Counted from the stretch's first letter, positions 8,508 to 16,046 are shown. The stretch is 20,220 bases of DNA from Lachnospiraceae bacterium UBA4380 (GCA_002390025.1 DGRU01000126.1:15506-35725); one strand, 5' to 3'. Notes: generated from the letters alone by a model not told the origin. Made by a program: numbers and translations.

Positions 8508-9854
8508 TTGGGAAAAAAATTTGAGAAAATGTTTAAGGAATATGCTGTCTCGCAGATGGGAAGGTGTGTGAAGAATGATACGATTCCGGACGCGCTTTTC
8601 CAGCATTATGAGGTGAACCGGGGCCTGAGAGACCTCAACGGCAAGGGTGTCCTCACTGGCTTGACGAATATTTCGGAAATCATTTCCTTTGAGGAAAAAG
8701 ACGGCAGGAGGATTCCGATTGACGGCCAGCTCTGGTACCGGGGATACACGGTGGAGCATCTGATCAAAATGTTTGCAGAAGACAGGTTCGCCTATGAAAT
8801 ACTGACTTACCTGCTCCTTTTCGGAGAGCTTCCGAATGATCAGGAAAAGAAAGATTTCATTGAGATCCTTGCAGGCGCCAGGGACCTTCCCACAAACTTT
8901 GTGCGCGACGTGATCATGAAGGCGCCGACCAAAGATGTCATGAACTCCATGACCCGAAGCATCCTGACACTGGCCTCCTATGATACCCGTGCCCAGCAGA
9001 CGGATCTGGCCAATGTCATCCGCCAGAGTATCATGCTGATCGCGGCTTTCCCGATGCTGGCAATTTACGGCTATCATGCTTATAATCATTATGAGAATAT
9101 GGAGAGCATGTATATTCACAGGCCGGACCCGGAGCTTTCCACTGCGGAGAATATTCTGATGATGATGCGTCCCGACCGGCAGTTCACAGAGACAGAAGCA
9201 AAGGTTCTCCAGGCGGCCCTGCTCCTGCATATGGAGCACGGCGGAGGAAATAACTCGACTTTCACCACAAGAGTGGTCACCTCCTCCGGCAGCGATACCT
9301 ATGCGACGATCGCGGCAGCCATGTCTTCACTCAAAGGCCCCAGGCACGGCGGCGCCAACATCAAAGTCATGGAGATGATGGAAAACATCCGCAAAAAAGT
9401 CAGTGACTGGAACGATGATGATGAGATTGATGCCTACCTGACCAAAATGCTGAAGGGCGTCGTCTTTGATCATCAGGGGCTGATCTACGGTATGGGACAT
9501 GCGGTCTATTCGCTCTCGGATCCCCGTGAGCGCGTGTTCAAATCCTTTGTTGAACGCCTGAGTGTAGAGAAGGGGCGCGAGACAGATATGGCGCTCTACC
9601 AGAAGATCGAGGACATAGCCCCCAGGGTCATCGCCCGTGAGCGCAGGATTTACAAGGGTGTCAGCCCTAACGTCGACTTCTACAGCGGATTTGTCTACGA
9701 TATGCTCGGCATCCCGGTGGAACTGTATACACCTATATTTGCCCTAGCCCGTATTACCGGCTGGAGCGCACACCGTCTTGAGGAGATCGTCGGAAGGGGC
9801 AAGATCCTTCGACCTGCTTACATGAGTGTTATGGAACGGATTGACGAAAAATAA
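8508..9854 (+). CDS. gltA: Citrate synthase (Si type)
   Basis: A 448-residue enzyme condensing oxaloacetate and acetyl-CoA to citrate, probably to feed 2-oxoglutarate and glutamate synthesis in an anaerobe. All active-site elements are present: MEHGGGNNSTF with His244, GPRHGGAN with His280, GMGHAVYSLSDPR with His331 and SPNVDFYSGF with Asp390, plus the C-terminal arginine region. The start is unusual. AAAGGAG at 8496-8502 is placed 5 bases before a TTG at 8508, giving MGKKFEKMFKEY; a GTG at 8493 would overlap that ribosome binding site and is less likely. It lies 40 bp after metH with no terminator, so cotranscription is likely, although there is no obvious metabolic link to methionine. No other TCA-cycle gene is in the window. 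Confidence 0.95.
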   Translation: MGKKFEKMFKEYAVSQMGRCVKNDTIPDALFQHYEVNRGLRDLNGKGVLTGLTNISEIISFEEKDGRRIPIDGQLWYRGYTVEHLIKMFAEDRFAYEILTYLLLFGELPNDQEKKDFIEILAGARDLPTNFVRDVIMKAPTKDVMNSMTRSILTLASYDTRAQQTDLANVIRQSIMLIAAFPMLAIYGYHAYNHYENMESMYIHRPDPELSTAENILMMMRPDRQFTETEAKVLQAALLLHMEHGGGNNSTFTTRVVTSSGSDTYATIAAAMSSLKGPRHGGANIKVMEMMENIRKKVSDWNDDDEIDAYLTKMLKGVVFDHQGLIYGMGHAVYSLSDPRERVFKSFVERLSVEKGRETDMALYQKIEDIAPRVIARERRIYKGVSPNVDFYSGFVYDMLGIPVELYTPIFALARITGWSAHRLEEIVGRGKILRPAYMSVMERIDEK

Positions 9855-9880
9855 GCGAGAGATCAATGACAGGAGGGAAT

Positions 9881-10516
9881 ATGGGAAAACTGAAGATTAC
9901 CTGGCACGGACACAGCTGTTTTACACTGGAGGAAGGCGGCTATTCTATCGTTCTGGATCCCTTTGAAGACGGGGCTGTTCCCGGCATCGGAAACCTGCGC
10001 CTTGAAGCGGATCAGGTGCTCTGCAGCCATGAGCACTTCGACCACAACGCAGTGCAGTGCGTGAAGATCCGCGACGGTGCGGCTTCGAAGAAAAACCCTT
10101 TCAGGATCACGGAAATTCACTCCTGGCACGACGACGCGGAGGGCACAAAGCGCGGCAGCAACACCATCCGCATCTATGACGACGGCGAGTACAGGATCGC
10201 GCACATGGGCGACATCGGCTGCATGCCGACTGCCGGGCAGAAGGAACTTCTCATGGGAATCGATGTCATGCTGATGCCTGTCGGCGGATTTTTTACCATG
10301 GAGCCCGAAGATGTCTGCGCGCTGGTCGGGGAACTGAAGCCCCGCATGCTGGTGCCCATGCACTACAGGGGAAAAGGCTTCGGCTACGATGTGATCGCCC
10401 CTCTGGAAAAATACGCATCTCTCTGCGGCGGCCTGACGCAGCTTGAAAAGAGCGAGCTGTCCCTGCCGGAGGATCTGCAGTCCGGCACAGTCGCCCTCAA
10501 GGTGCCTGTGGCATAA
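9881..10516 (+). CDS. Metallo-beta-lactamase-fold hydrolase, UlaG-like
   Basis: A 211-residue cytoplasmic metal-dependent hydrolase of the MBL superfamily (UlaG / UPF0173-like branch); the substrate is unknown. The N-terminus ITWHGHSCF is typical. The metal-binding signature is SHEHFDHN (His50, His52, Asp54, His55), followed by IHSWHDDAEGTKRGSN (His83), AHMGDIG (Asp111) and VPMHY (His161). The ATG at 9881 is preferred: AGGAGGG at 9871-9877 precedes it, though only 4 bases away, and the family N-terminus fits. An ATG at 9866 would add five residues. It follows citrate synthase by 26 bp and is the last gene before a strong terminator. Confidence 0.9.
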   Translation: MGKLKITWHGHSCFTLEEGGYSIVLDPFEDGAVPGIGNLRLEADQVLCSHEHFDHNAVQCVKIRDGAASKKNPFRITEIHSWHDDAEGTKRGSNTIRIYDDGEYRIAHMGDIGCMPTAGQKELLMGIDVMLMPVGGFFTMEPEDVCALVGELKPRMLVPMHYRGKGFGYDVIAPLEKYASLCGGLTQLEKSELSLPEDLQSGTVALKVPVA

Positions 10517-10534
10517 GCCGGCAGAACAGAAAAA

Positions 10535-10554
10535 TACAGACTTATACAGACTTA
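10535..10554 (+). repeat. Two tandem copies of a 10-bp unit
   Basis: TACAGACTTA is present twice, back to back, between the hydrolase stop and the terminator. No function is apparent; it may be slippage duplication in a 3' untranslated region. Confidence 0.6.
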
Positions 10555-10570
10555 TATGGATAATCAGAAA

Positions 10571-10599
10571 AGCAACCGTCGAAAGGCGGTTGTTTTTTT
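10571..10599 (+). terminator. Strong intrinsic terminator ending the metH run
   Basis: CAACCG (10573-10578) pairs with CGGTTG (10587-10592). Inner T-G and C-G pairs close a GAAA tetraloop (10581-10584), and seven T follow directly. An A-rich stretch precedes the stem. Confidence 0.95.
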
Positions 10600-10633
10600 G
10601 CTTTAAAAATTTTGGCTTTAAGTTTCAAATAAG

Positions 10634-10680
10634 GTTGCTCTGCTAAGATGTCCTCATGCACAGAGCAAGAGCAGTGCATG
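10634..10680 (+). promoter_or_regulatory. Two competing hairpins and possible extended -10 before the beta-helix gene
   Basis: TTGCTCTG (10634-10641) can pair with CAGAGCAA (10661-10668), while CATGCAC (10655-10661) can pair with GTGCATG (10674-10680). The second arm of the first overlaps the first arm of the second at one base and the arms interlock, so they would compete. An extended -10-like TGCTAAGAT (10641-10649) lies in the loop of the first pair, without a convincing -35 box. This is the only recognisable structure between the terminator at 10599 and the gene at 10756. Confidence 0.4.
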
Positions 10681-10755
10681 GAAAGCAGATTACCTGATTA
10701 GAACAGAGAATGCAGATTATAGAAAGATTGACCAGAAAAAAAGAAAGGCAATAAT

Positions 10756-12423
10756 ATGAAAGCGAATGAACTCAGAAGAAAATTCAAATTTTTGATCACG
10801 GGTATGACACTGGCAGCAATGGTGACTTCCATGGCCGCCTGCAGCTCTGCCTCGACCGGCAGTACTTCAGGAGGTGCTGCCCAGGCAGCCGCAGAGACGA
10901 CGGCAGAGGCAGCCGCAGAGACAGCCGCAGAGAGCACATCCGGGGAGACCGAAGGCGCTGAAAGTACTTCAGAGGCTGCGGCAGAGGGAGAAACGTCTGC
11001 AGATGCCGCAGGAACTGCCGCATCTGCCTCCGCACAGGCCGGCCCCGCAAAAGAGGAGATCGTGACCACAGAGACTGTTGAAAACAGCGAGGACAGCAGC
11101 CACGCGGTCACTGCGGACGGCGAAGAGGTCTCCATGTCCGGCACAGCAGTCACCAAGACCGGTGATTCCGACCAGGGAGATGAGGCGGACTTCTACGGCG
11201 ACAATGCAGCGGTCTTTGCGGCAAACGGCGGAACACTCAATCTCTCCAACATGGTGGTGGAGACCGACGGCACCCATGCCAACGCTGTTTTCAGCTACGG
11301 CCAGGGAACCATCGTGAACGTGTCGGATTCCTACATTGAGACCAGCGGAAACTGCTCCGGCGGTATCATGACCACAGGCGGCGGTATCATGAACGCGGAA
11401 AATCTGACCATCAATACCAGCGGAAATTCCTCCGCAGCGATCCGTTCCGACAGAGGCGGCGGTACAGTCACTGTGACAGGAGGATCCTATACGACCAGCG
11501 GAACCGGTTCTCCCGTCATCTATTCCACCGCTGATATCACTGTCAACAATGCAGTAATGGAGTCCACCGCCTCCCAGGGTGTCGTCGTGGAGGGCAAGAA
11601 CTCCGTCACCCTCAACAACGTGGAGCTGACAGCGGACAACAACACCAAGAACAGTGACAAATCCGACTATTATCAGGCGGTCATGATTTATCAGTCCATG
11701 TCCGGCGACGCGGATGAAGGGACTTCTGCCTTTACCATGAACGGCGGAAGGCTCACAAATGTCAACGGGGATGTTTTCTTCGTCAACAACACAGCGACGA
11801 CCATAGACCTGACCGATGCGGAGATCATCAACAACGGAGACGGCGTTTTCCTCAGGGCGGAAGCTGCCGGCTGGGGAAGTGAGGGCTCCAACGGAGGCCA
11901 TGTGAATATGACGGCCGCGAGCCAGGAGATCAACGGAGACATGGTGGTGGACGAGGTGTCCGAACTGAATCTGTATCTGAAGAACACGTCTACATTTACA
12001 GGTGCCATCAACAGCGAGGGCGCGGCAGGCAGCGTCTATGTGGAGATTGAAGAAGGATCCAGGTGGGTCCTGACCGGTGACTCCTATATCACCGGCCTGA
12101 CCTGCGGCGCCGATGCCATTGACCTCAACGGCTATACACTCCATGTCGGGGATCAGACCTATGAGGCCGGCACAGAATCCACCGGTGAGGCCATTGAATT
12201 TACCACTTCCTCCGGAAGCGGAAACGGTTCCGGTGCCCCGGACGAAAAACCCGGAGAGAACGGAGAAAACGGAGGCCCCGGCGGCGACGGCTCCACACCT
12301 CCCGAAAAACCCGACGGCGGAAAGCCTGATGGAAAGCCCGGCCGGAAGAGCAGCAGCTCCTCGGACACTACCTCGACTGAGGACATAACCGGGGACACAT
12401 CCGGCGATACTGCAGAAAACTGA
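10756..12423 (+). CDS. Secreted lipoprotein with predicted right-handed beta-helix
   Basis: A 555-residue surface lipoprotein of unknown function. A basic start and hydrophobic stretch end in the lipobox SMAAC (Cys29). Residues about 30-95 are an Ala/Glu/Thr/Ser-rich spacer. From about 110 to 480 runs a series of short irregular repeats with turns of the type NGGTLNLSNMVVET, GTIVNVSDSYIETSG, GGTVTVTGGSYTTSG and ADITVNNAVM. This is the pattern of a parallel beta-helix, as in pectate-lyase-like folds and clostridial carbohydrate-binding proteins. The C-terminal 70 residues are a Gly/Pro/Lys/Glu/Ser-rich tail without an LPXTG motif. AAGAAAGG lies before the ATG. It is flanked by terminators and looks monocistronic. 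Adhesion or polysaccharide binding is a reasonable guess; no catalytic residues are recognisable. Confidence 0.87.
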   Translation: MKANELRRKFKFLITGMTLAAMVTSMAACSSASTGSTSGGAAQAAAETTAEAAAETAAESTSGETEGAESTSEAAAEGETSADAAGTAASASAQAGPAKEEIVTTETVENSEDSSHAVTADGEEVSMSGTAVTKTGDSDQGDEADFYGDNAAVFAANGGTLNLSNMVVETDGTHANAVFSYGQGTIVNVSDSYIETSGNCSGGIMTTGGGIMNAENLTINTSGNSSAAIRSDRGGGTVTVTGGSYTTSGTGSPVIYSTADITVNNAVMESTASQGVVVEGKNSVTLNNVELTADNNTKNSDKSDYYQAVMIYQSMSGDADEGTSAFTMNGGRLTNVNGDVFFVNNTATTIDLTDAEIINNGDGVFLRAEAAGWGSEGSNGGHVNMTAASQEINGDMVVDEVSELNLYLKNTSTFTGAINSEGAAGSVYVEIEEGSRWVLTGDSYITGLTCGADAIDLNGYTLHVGDQTYEAGTESTGEAIEFTTSSGSGNGSGAPDEKPGENGENGGPGGDGSTPPEKPDGGKPDGKPGRKSSSSSDTTSTEDITGDTSGDTAEN

Positions 12424-12515
12424 CTGGTGACTGCCTGGTAACTGACTTGTGACTGACTGGTGGCTGCCTTGTAACTGGCTGGTGAGGGCCTGTCTGGTGA
12501 GGGTCTGGTGAGCAG
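12424..12515 (+). repeat. Eight degenerate 11-bp tandem repeats after the stop codon
   Basis: The array starts at the base after the TGA. Units are CTGGTGACTGC (12424), CTGGTAACTGA (12435), CTTGTGACTGA (12446), CTGGTGGCTGC (12457), CTTGTAACTGG (12468) and CTGGTGAGGGC (12479). A 4-bp CTGT insertion follows, then CTGGTGAGGGT (12494) and CTGGTGAGCAG (12505). The consensus is near CTGGTGACTGC. The unit length is not a multiple of three, and the array is outside the gene. No function is known to me. Confidence 0.9.
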
Positions 12516-12548
12516 CCCCGAGTAATCAGCACAAAAAAAGTCTGTGGA

Positions 12549-12560
12549 TAAACCGGTTTA
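12549..12560. other. Perfect 12-bp palindrome
   Basis: TAAACCGGTTTA is self-complementary. It lies between the tandem repeats and the terminator hairpin. It may be a protein-binding site or chance; no promoter is seen beside it. Confidence 0.4.
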
Positions 12561-12580
12561 AAATACAATAAATAGATAAA

Positions 12581-12614
12581 AAAGAGACAGGGAGTTCCTT
12601 TTCCCTGTCTCTTT
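12581..12614 (-). terminator. Terminator between convergent genes
   Basis: AAAGAGACAGGG (12581-12592) pairs perfectly with CCCTGTCTCTTT (12603-12614), with a further A-T pair inside. On the minus strand the stem runs into a T-rich stretch (the complement of A's at 12578-12583), so it should end the liv operon. On the plus strand only three T's follow, so it may also stop the lipoprotein transcript, less efficiently. Confidence 0.85.
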
Positions 12615-12659
12615 CAGCAGTCTTTTCATGATCAGCCGGAGGTTGGCCGAAACAGTTTT

Positions 12660-13340
12660 TTACAGATCGTAAGTCTTGGTGGTGCCGAATTTGGTGGTCT
12701 GCGTGACGTTGTTCAGCTTGTAGCCTGCATTGACCAGGATGTCGACCATGCTCTTGACGGAGATCTCACCGGTGGCCTTGACGACGGCTTCGGTGCCGCG
12801 TCCCTTGGTGTGGTAGACGGCCATGGCTTCCATGTTTGCCTCGTTGTCGGCCAGGAGCTGAGCGATGCCGGCAAAGAAGCCGGGTCTGTCGTCGCACTGG
12901 AAGACGAAGCGGGTGCCCTGGTGCTTATAGCCCAGAAGGTCCGTGAATGCCTGGAAGATATCTTTCTCGGTAATGATGCCGAGCACATGGTTTTCATCAT
13001 CGATGACGGGGAGGACGGAGATTCCCTCATCCAGCATCTTCTGGGCGGCCTCTTCGATAAAGGCGTCCTGATTGATGGTCTTGACGTCGGTCAGCATGAT
13101 GTCCTCGACCTTGGTCTTGCTGAGCAGGTAGTTGAGCTCATAGATGGACAGAGAGGTCGCATTGGCGCCGCTCTTTTCGGTGACCAGACCGCCGGTGACC
13201 AGGCCGATCAGCCTGCCGCTCTCATCGACGATGGGGAGACGGTGAAAATGACCCTTGGACATGATGTCCACAGCCTTGGAGATCTTGGTGTCTTTTGTAA
13301 CTGTGACAGGTTCCTTTGTCATATGATCTTTTACGTACAT
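12660..13340 (-). CDS. CBS-pair plus ACT-domain protein (AcuB-like), likely regulator
   Basis: A 226-residue cytoplasmic protein with two CBS motifs (about 7-55, with HFHRLPIVDESGRLIGLVT; and about 78-132, with GISVLPVIDDENHVLGIITEKDI), followed by an ACT domain (about 142-212) that starts FVFQCDDRPGFFAGIAQLL. CBS pairs usually bind adenine nucleotides and ACT domains bind amino acids, so it probably senses both energy state and an amino acid. The start is supported by AGGAGGG a few bases upstream on the minus strand. It lies 15 bp after livF and is the last gene of the branched-chain amino acid importer operon, which makes leucine, isoleucine or valine plausible ligands; this is inference. 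It has no DNA-binding or catalytic domain, so it would act through a partner, perhaps the transporter ATPases. Confidence 0.9.
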   Translation of the reverse strand: MYVKDHMTKEPVTVTKDTKISKAVDIMSKGHFHRLPIVDESGRLIGLVTGGLVTEKSGANATSLSIYELNYLLSKTKVEDIMLTDVKTINQDAFIEEAAQKMLDEGISVLPVIDDENHVLGIITEKDIFQAFTDLLGYKHQGTRFVFQCDDRPGFFAGIAQLLADNEANMEAMAVYHTKGRGTEAVVKATGEISVKSMVDILVNAGYKLNNVTQTTKFGTTKTYDL

Positions 13341-13355
13341 ACTTCCCTCCTGATA

Positions 13356-14060
13356 TTATCCGCCGAGATAGGCTTTGCGTACACGCTCGTCGCGGGCCAG
13401 TCCTTCACCGGTACCCTCCAGGGTGATCCGGCCGGTCTCCAGAACGTAGGCGCGGTTTGCAATGGACAGTGCTCTTTTCGCATTCTGCTCGACCAGCAGA
13501 ATGGTGGTACCTTTTTTGTTGATCTCCTCGATGATCTGGAAGATTTCCGAGACAAGGAGGGGGGAGAGGCCCATGGAGGGCTCATCCAGCAGCAGGATGG
13601 AGGGCTTGGCCATGAGGGCGCGTCCCATGGCGAGCATCTGCTGCTCGCCGCCGGAGAGTGTGCCGGCAGCCTGCGTGCGGCGCTCACCCAGACGCGGGAA
13701 GGTCTGGTAGACATCCTGGATATCCTTGGCGATCTCACCCTGGTCTCTGCGCAGATAGGCGCCCAGAATGAGATTTTCCTCGACTGTCTGCTGGGCAAAT
13801 ACGCGGCGTCCTTCGGGGACCTGGGCCAGGCCCAGACCGACGATCTTGTGTGAAGGGATTTTTGTGAGTTCGGTTCCGTCGAGGCTGATGGTTCCCTCCG
13901 CGGCCTTGATCAGACCGGAGATCGCATGCATTGTGGTGGTCTTGCCGGCGCCGTTTGCGCCGATCAGGGTCACGATTTCGCCGTCGCGCACTTCAAAGGA
14001 GATGCCCTTGATTGCCTCGATCATGCCGTATCGGACTTTCAAATTTTCTACTTTCAGCAT
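13356..14060 (-). CDS. livF: Branched-chain amino acid ABC transporter, ATPase LivF
   Basis: A 234-residue ATPase, one of the two that drive import through LivHM. Walker A is GANGAGKTT (34-42), the signature is LSGGEQQM (135-142) and Walker B is ILLLDEPSMGLSP (155-167). The VPEGRRVFAQQTVEENL segment after the Q-loop region is typical of LivF and helps to separate it from LivG. The ribosome binding site is a modest TGGAG 8 bases before the ATG. It is followed by the CBS-ACT gene after 15 bp and separated from livG by 93 bp holding two hairpins. Confidence 0.96.
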   Translation of the reverse strand: MLKVENLKVRYGMIEAIKGISFEVRDGEIVTLIGANGAGKTTTMHAISGLIKAAEGTISLDGTELTKIPSHKIVGLGLAQVPEGRRVFAQQTVEENLILGAYLRRDQGEIAKDIQDVYQTFPRLGERRTQAAGTLSGGEQQMLAMGRALMAKPSILLLDEPSMGLSPLLVSEIFQIIEEINKKGTTILLVEQNAKRALSIANRAYVLETGRITLEGTGEGLARDERVRKAYLGG

Positions 14061-14073
14061 ATCTATACTCCAT

Positions 14074-14090
14074 GCCGCCCGCCGGGCGGC
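14074..14090. repeat. GC-rich hairpin in the livG-livF gap
   Basis: GCCGCCC (14074-14080) pairs with GGGCGGC (14084-14090) around a 3-nt loop. It lies just before the livF ribosome binding site on the minus strand. Its left part (TGCCGCCCGCC, from 14073) is repeated exactly at 16951-16961 before livH. On the plus strand it is followed by TCTTTT and would look like a terminator, but no plus-strand gene ends there. Confidence 0.6.
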
Positions 14091-14109
14091 TCTTTTCTTG
14101 ATCCGGTGT

Positions 14110-14143
14110 ATCTGTTCAGTGCATCTTTGGCAGCCGAACAGAT
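14110..14143 (-). other. Second hairpin in the livG-livF gap
   Basis: ATCTGTTC (14110-14117) and GAACAGAT (14136-14143) are perfect 8-bp inverted repeats with an 18-base loop. It lies 10 bp after the livG stop. It has no T-run on the minus strand, so it may stabilise or process the livG mRNA end rather than terminate it. Confidence 0.5.
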
Positions 14144-14153
14144 CCTTTGTACA

Positions 14154-14927
14154 TCAGTCGCCCAGGTATGCCTTGATGACCTCGGGATTTGCCTGAATCT
14201 CGGCGGGAAGGCCTTCAGCCAGCAGCATGCCGTAGTTCAGAACATAGATGCGCTCGCAGATTCCCATGACGAGCTGCATATCGTGCTCGATCAGCAGGAT
14301 GGCGATCTTGAAGTGGTCGCGCACGAAGCGGATCATGCGCATCAGGTCCTCGGTCTCCTGCGGATTCATGCCGGCAGCCGGCTCATCCAGCAGGAGGAGC
14401 TTGGGCTCCGTTGCCATGGCGCGGGCGATCTCAAGGCGTCTCTGCGCGCCGTAGGGAAGATTTCCCGCGGTGACGTCTGCGTATTCGCCCAGTTCCATGA
14501 TCTCCAGAAGCTCTCTGGATTTGCCCTCGATCTCGCGCTCCTTTGCGTAGTAGCCGGGAAGACGGAATACGGCGGAGACAGGGGAATATTTGATGTTATT
14601 GTGATAGCCGGTCTTGACGTTGTCGAGAACGGTCAGATTGTCGAAAAGACGGATATTCTGAAATGTTCTGGCGATGCCGGCCTTGTTGATGTCCACGACA
14701 GTCTTGCCCGCGGTATCCTTGCCGTCAAAAAAGATGCTTCCGCGCGTAGGTGTATATACTTTGGTGAGCAGGTTGAAGACGGTTGTCTTGCCTGCGCCGT
14801 TGGGGCCGATCAGTCCCACGATTTCCTCGTTGTAAATCGACAGGTCCAGGTCATTGACCGCTGTCAGACCGCCGAAGTCGATTCCAAGCTCTTTGACCTC
14901 CAGAACAGGAGTTTTTTTCTCGCTCAT
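14154..14927 (-). CDS. livG: Branched-chain amino acid ABC transporter, ATPase LivG
   Basis: A 257-residue ATPase, partner of LivF. Walker A is GPNGAGKTT (41-49), the Q-loop glutamine is Gln90 in ARTFQNIRLF, and Walker B is LLLLDEPAAGMNPQE (177-191). The signature motif is LPYGAQRRLEIARA (157-170) rather than LSGGQ; this Y/G variant is usual in LivG. The long insert between the Q-loop and the signature (about 108-155), with YYAKEREIEGKSRELLE, also fits LivG. The ribosome binding site AAGAGG lies 5-6 bases before the ATG. It follows livM by 49 bp on the minus strand. Confidence 0.96.
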   Translation of the reverse strand: MSEKKTPVLEVKELGIDFGGLTAVNDLDLSIYNEEIVGLIGPNGAGKTTVFNLLTKVYTPTRGSIFFDGKDTAGKTVVDINKAGIARTFQNIRLFDNLTVLDNVKTGYHNNIKYSPVSAVFRLPGYYAKEREIEGKSRELLEIMELGEYADVTAGNLPYGAQRRLEIARAMATEPKLLLLDEPAAGMNPQETEDLMRMIRFVRDHFKIAILLIEHDMQLVMGICERIYVLNYGMLLAEGLPAEIQANPEVIKAYLGD

Positions 14928-14976
14928 AACTACCTCTTACTTATTTTCTGTCATTTAAGGGGACAAGGGAAATGGA

Positions 14977-16029
14977 TCACGCTTTCTTTTTCCTGCGGAA
15001 GGCGGATGCCTTTGTCTTGAGGAATTCGTTGTTGGTGACGAGCATGATCACGATCAGGATCACGGCATAGATCAGCATGCGGTAATCCTGCAGTCCGCGC
15101 AGCAGCTGAGGGAGCAGGAAGAGGACGACCGTGGAGATCAGTGTGCCGTTGATATTTCCGAGTCCGCCCAGCACGACGTAAACCAGGATCAGGATCGAGG
15201 TGTTGTAATCGAATTTGCTGGCGACCATGGTGGAGTAGTTGAGGCCGTACAGAGCGCCTGCGGCGCCTGCCAGGGCTGCGGAGACCACGAAGGCCATCAT
15301 CTTGGTCTTGGCGATATTGATGCCGATGGATTCGGCGGCGATCCGGTTGTCGCGGGCGGCCATGATGGCGCGGCCGTTTCTGGAATAGATCAGGTTGTAG
15401 ACAACGACCAGGGCGAAGACCACGAGGATAGTACCGGCTGTGAAGTTGGCGATACGCTCCGTTCCGGTGGCGCCCATGGGGCCGTTGATCAGATATTTGC
15501 CGCCGGGCTGGAGCTCGAAGTTGTTCTCGACAAAGGCGACGTGGAGGCCTGCGCTGTCAAAAGCGACATACAGGTTCATGATCAGGTTCATGACGATCTG
15601 GCCGAAAGCGAGAGTGACGATCGCCAGATAGTCGCCCTGCAGCTTCAGAACCGGAATGCCGATCAGGAAACCGACAAAGGCTGTGAGCAGCATGCCGACA
15701 ATGATCGCCAGGATCAGGCGCGGGACCGCGGGAACGGAGGCCTTGAGCAGGCCCGAGACGCAGACGCCGGAGAAGGCGCCGACAGCCATGAAGCCGGCCT
15801 GGCCCAGGTTGAGCTCACCGGATACACCGACATTGAGGTTGAGACCGATGGCAGCGACCAGATAGCAGGTCGCGGGAACCAGAAGGCCTGTAAAAAGACT
15901 GGACAGATTACCGGACTTGAGCAGGATCTCCAGAGCAATATATGCGACTGCAACCATTGTATAGGAGATGGTCCTGGAACGATGCCGGTTATCCATCAGG
16001 AAACTGAAAATACTTTTTTTCTCTTTCAT
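14977..16029 (-). CDS. livM: Branched-chain amino acid ABC transporter, permease LivM
   Basis: A 350-residue integral membrane permease with about nine or ten hydrophobic helices. Family signatures are AAIGLNLNVGVSGELNLGQAGFM-type sequence near residues 60-82 and, near the C-terminus, LVYVVLGGLGNINGTLIST, the loop that contacts the ATPases. A region around NRIAAESIGINIAKTKMMAF is the conserved cytoplasmic coupling segment. It ends with a basic tail (FRRKKKA). A GGGGGAG ribosome binding site overlaps the end of livH, whose stop is 17 bp upstream. With LivH it forms the membrane channel. Confidence 0.95.
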   Translation of the reverse strand: MKEKKSIFSFLMDNRHRSRTISYTMVAVAYIALEILLKSGNLSSLFTGLLVPATCYLVAAIGLNLNVGVSGELNLGQAGFMAVGAFSGVCVSGLLKASVPAVPRLILAIIVGMLLTAFVGFLIGIPVLKLQGDYLAIVTLAFGQIVMNLIMNLYVAFDSAGLHVAFVENNFELQPGGKYLINGPMGATGTERIANFTAGTILVVFALVVVYNLIYSRNGRAIMAARDNRIAAESIGINIAKTKMMAFVVSAALAGAAGALYGLNYSTMVASKFDYNTSILILVYVVLGGLGNINGTLISTVVLFLLPQLLRGLQDYRMLIYAVILIVIMLVTNNEFLKTKASAFRRKKKA

Positions 16030-16046
16030 AATAGAACACTCCCCCG

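Noticed and set aside
10969..12144. 391-residue minus-strand open frame
   Set aside because: It mirrors the beta-helix repeats of the opposite strand; His/Val/Gly-rich composition and no ribosome binding site.
12424..12515. CRISPR array
   Set aside because: The units are 11 bp, contiguous and degenerate, without spacers, and no cas genes are present.
12368..12568. Minus-strand peptide with repeated VTRQ units
   Set aside because: It is a translation of the 11-bp tandem repeats in an antisense frame, with no start signals.
12810..13853. 347-residue plus-strand open frame
   Set aside because: It is the antisense of the CBS-ACT and livF genes, which have clear domains and ribosome binding sites; the frame is open only because of codon bias.
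14074..14096. Plus-strand terminator between livF and livG
   Set aside because: A stem followed by TCTTTT is seen on the plus strand, but no plus-strand gene precedes it; the minus-strand role is more likely.
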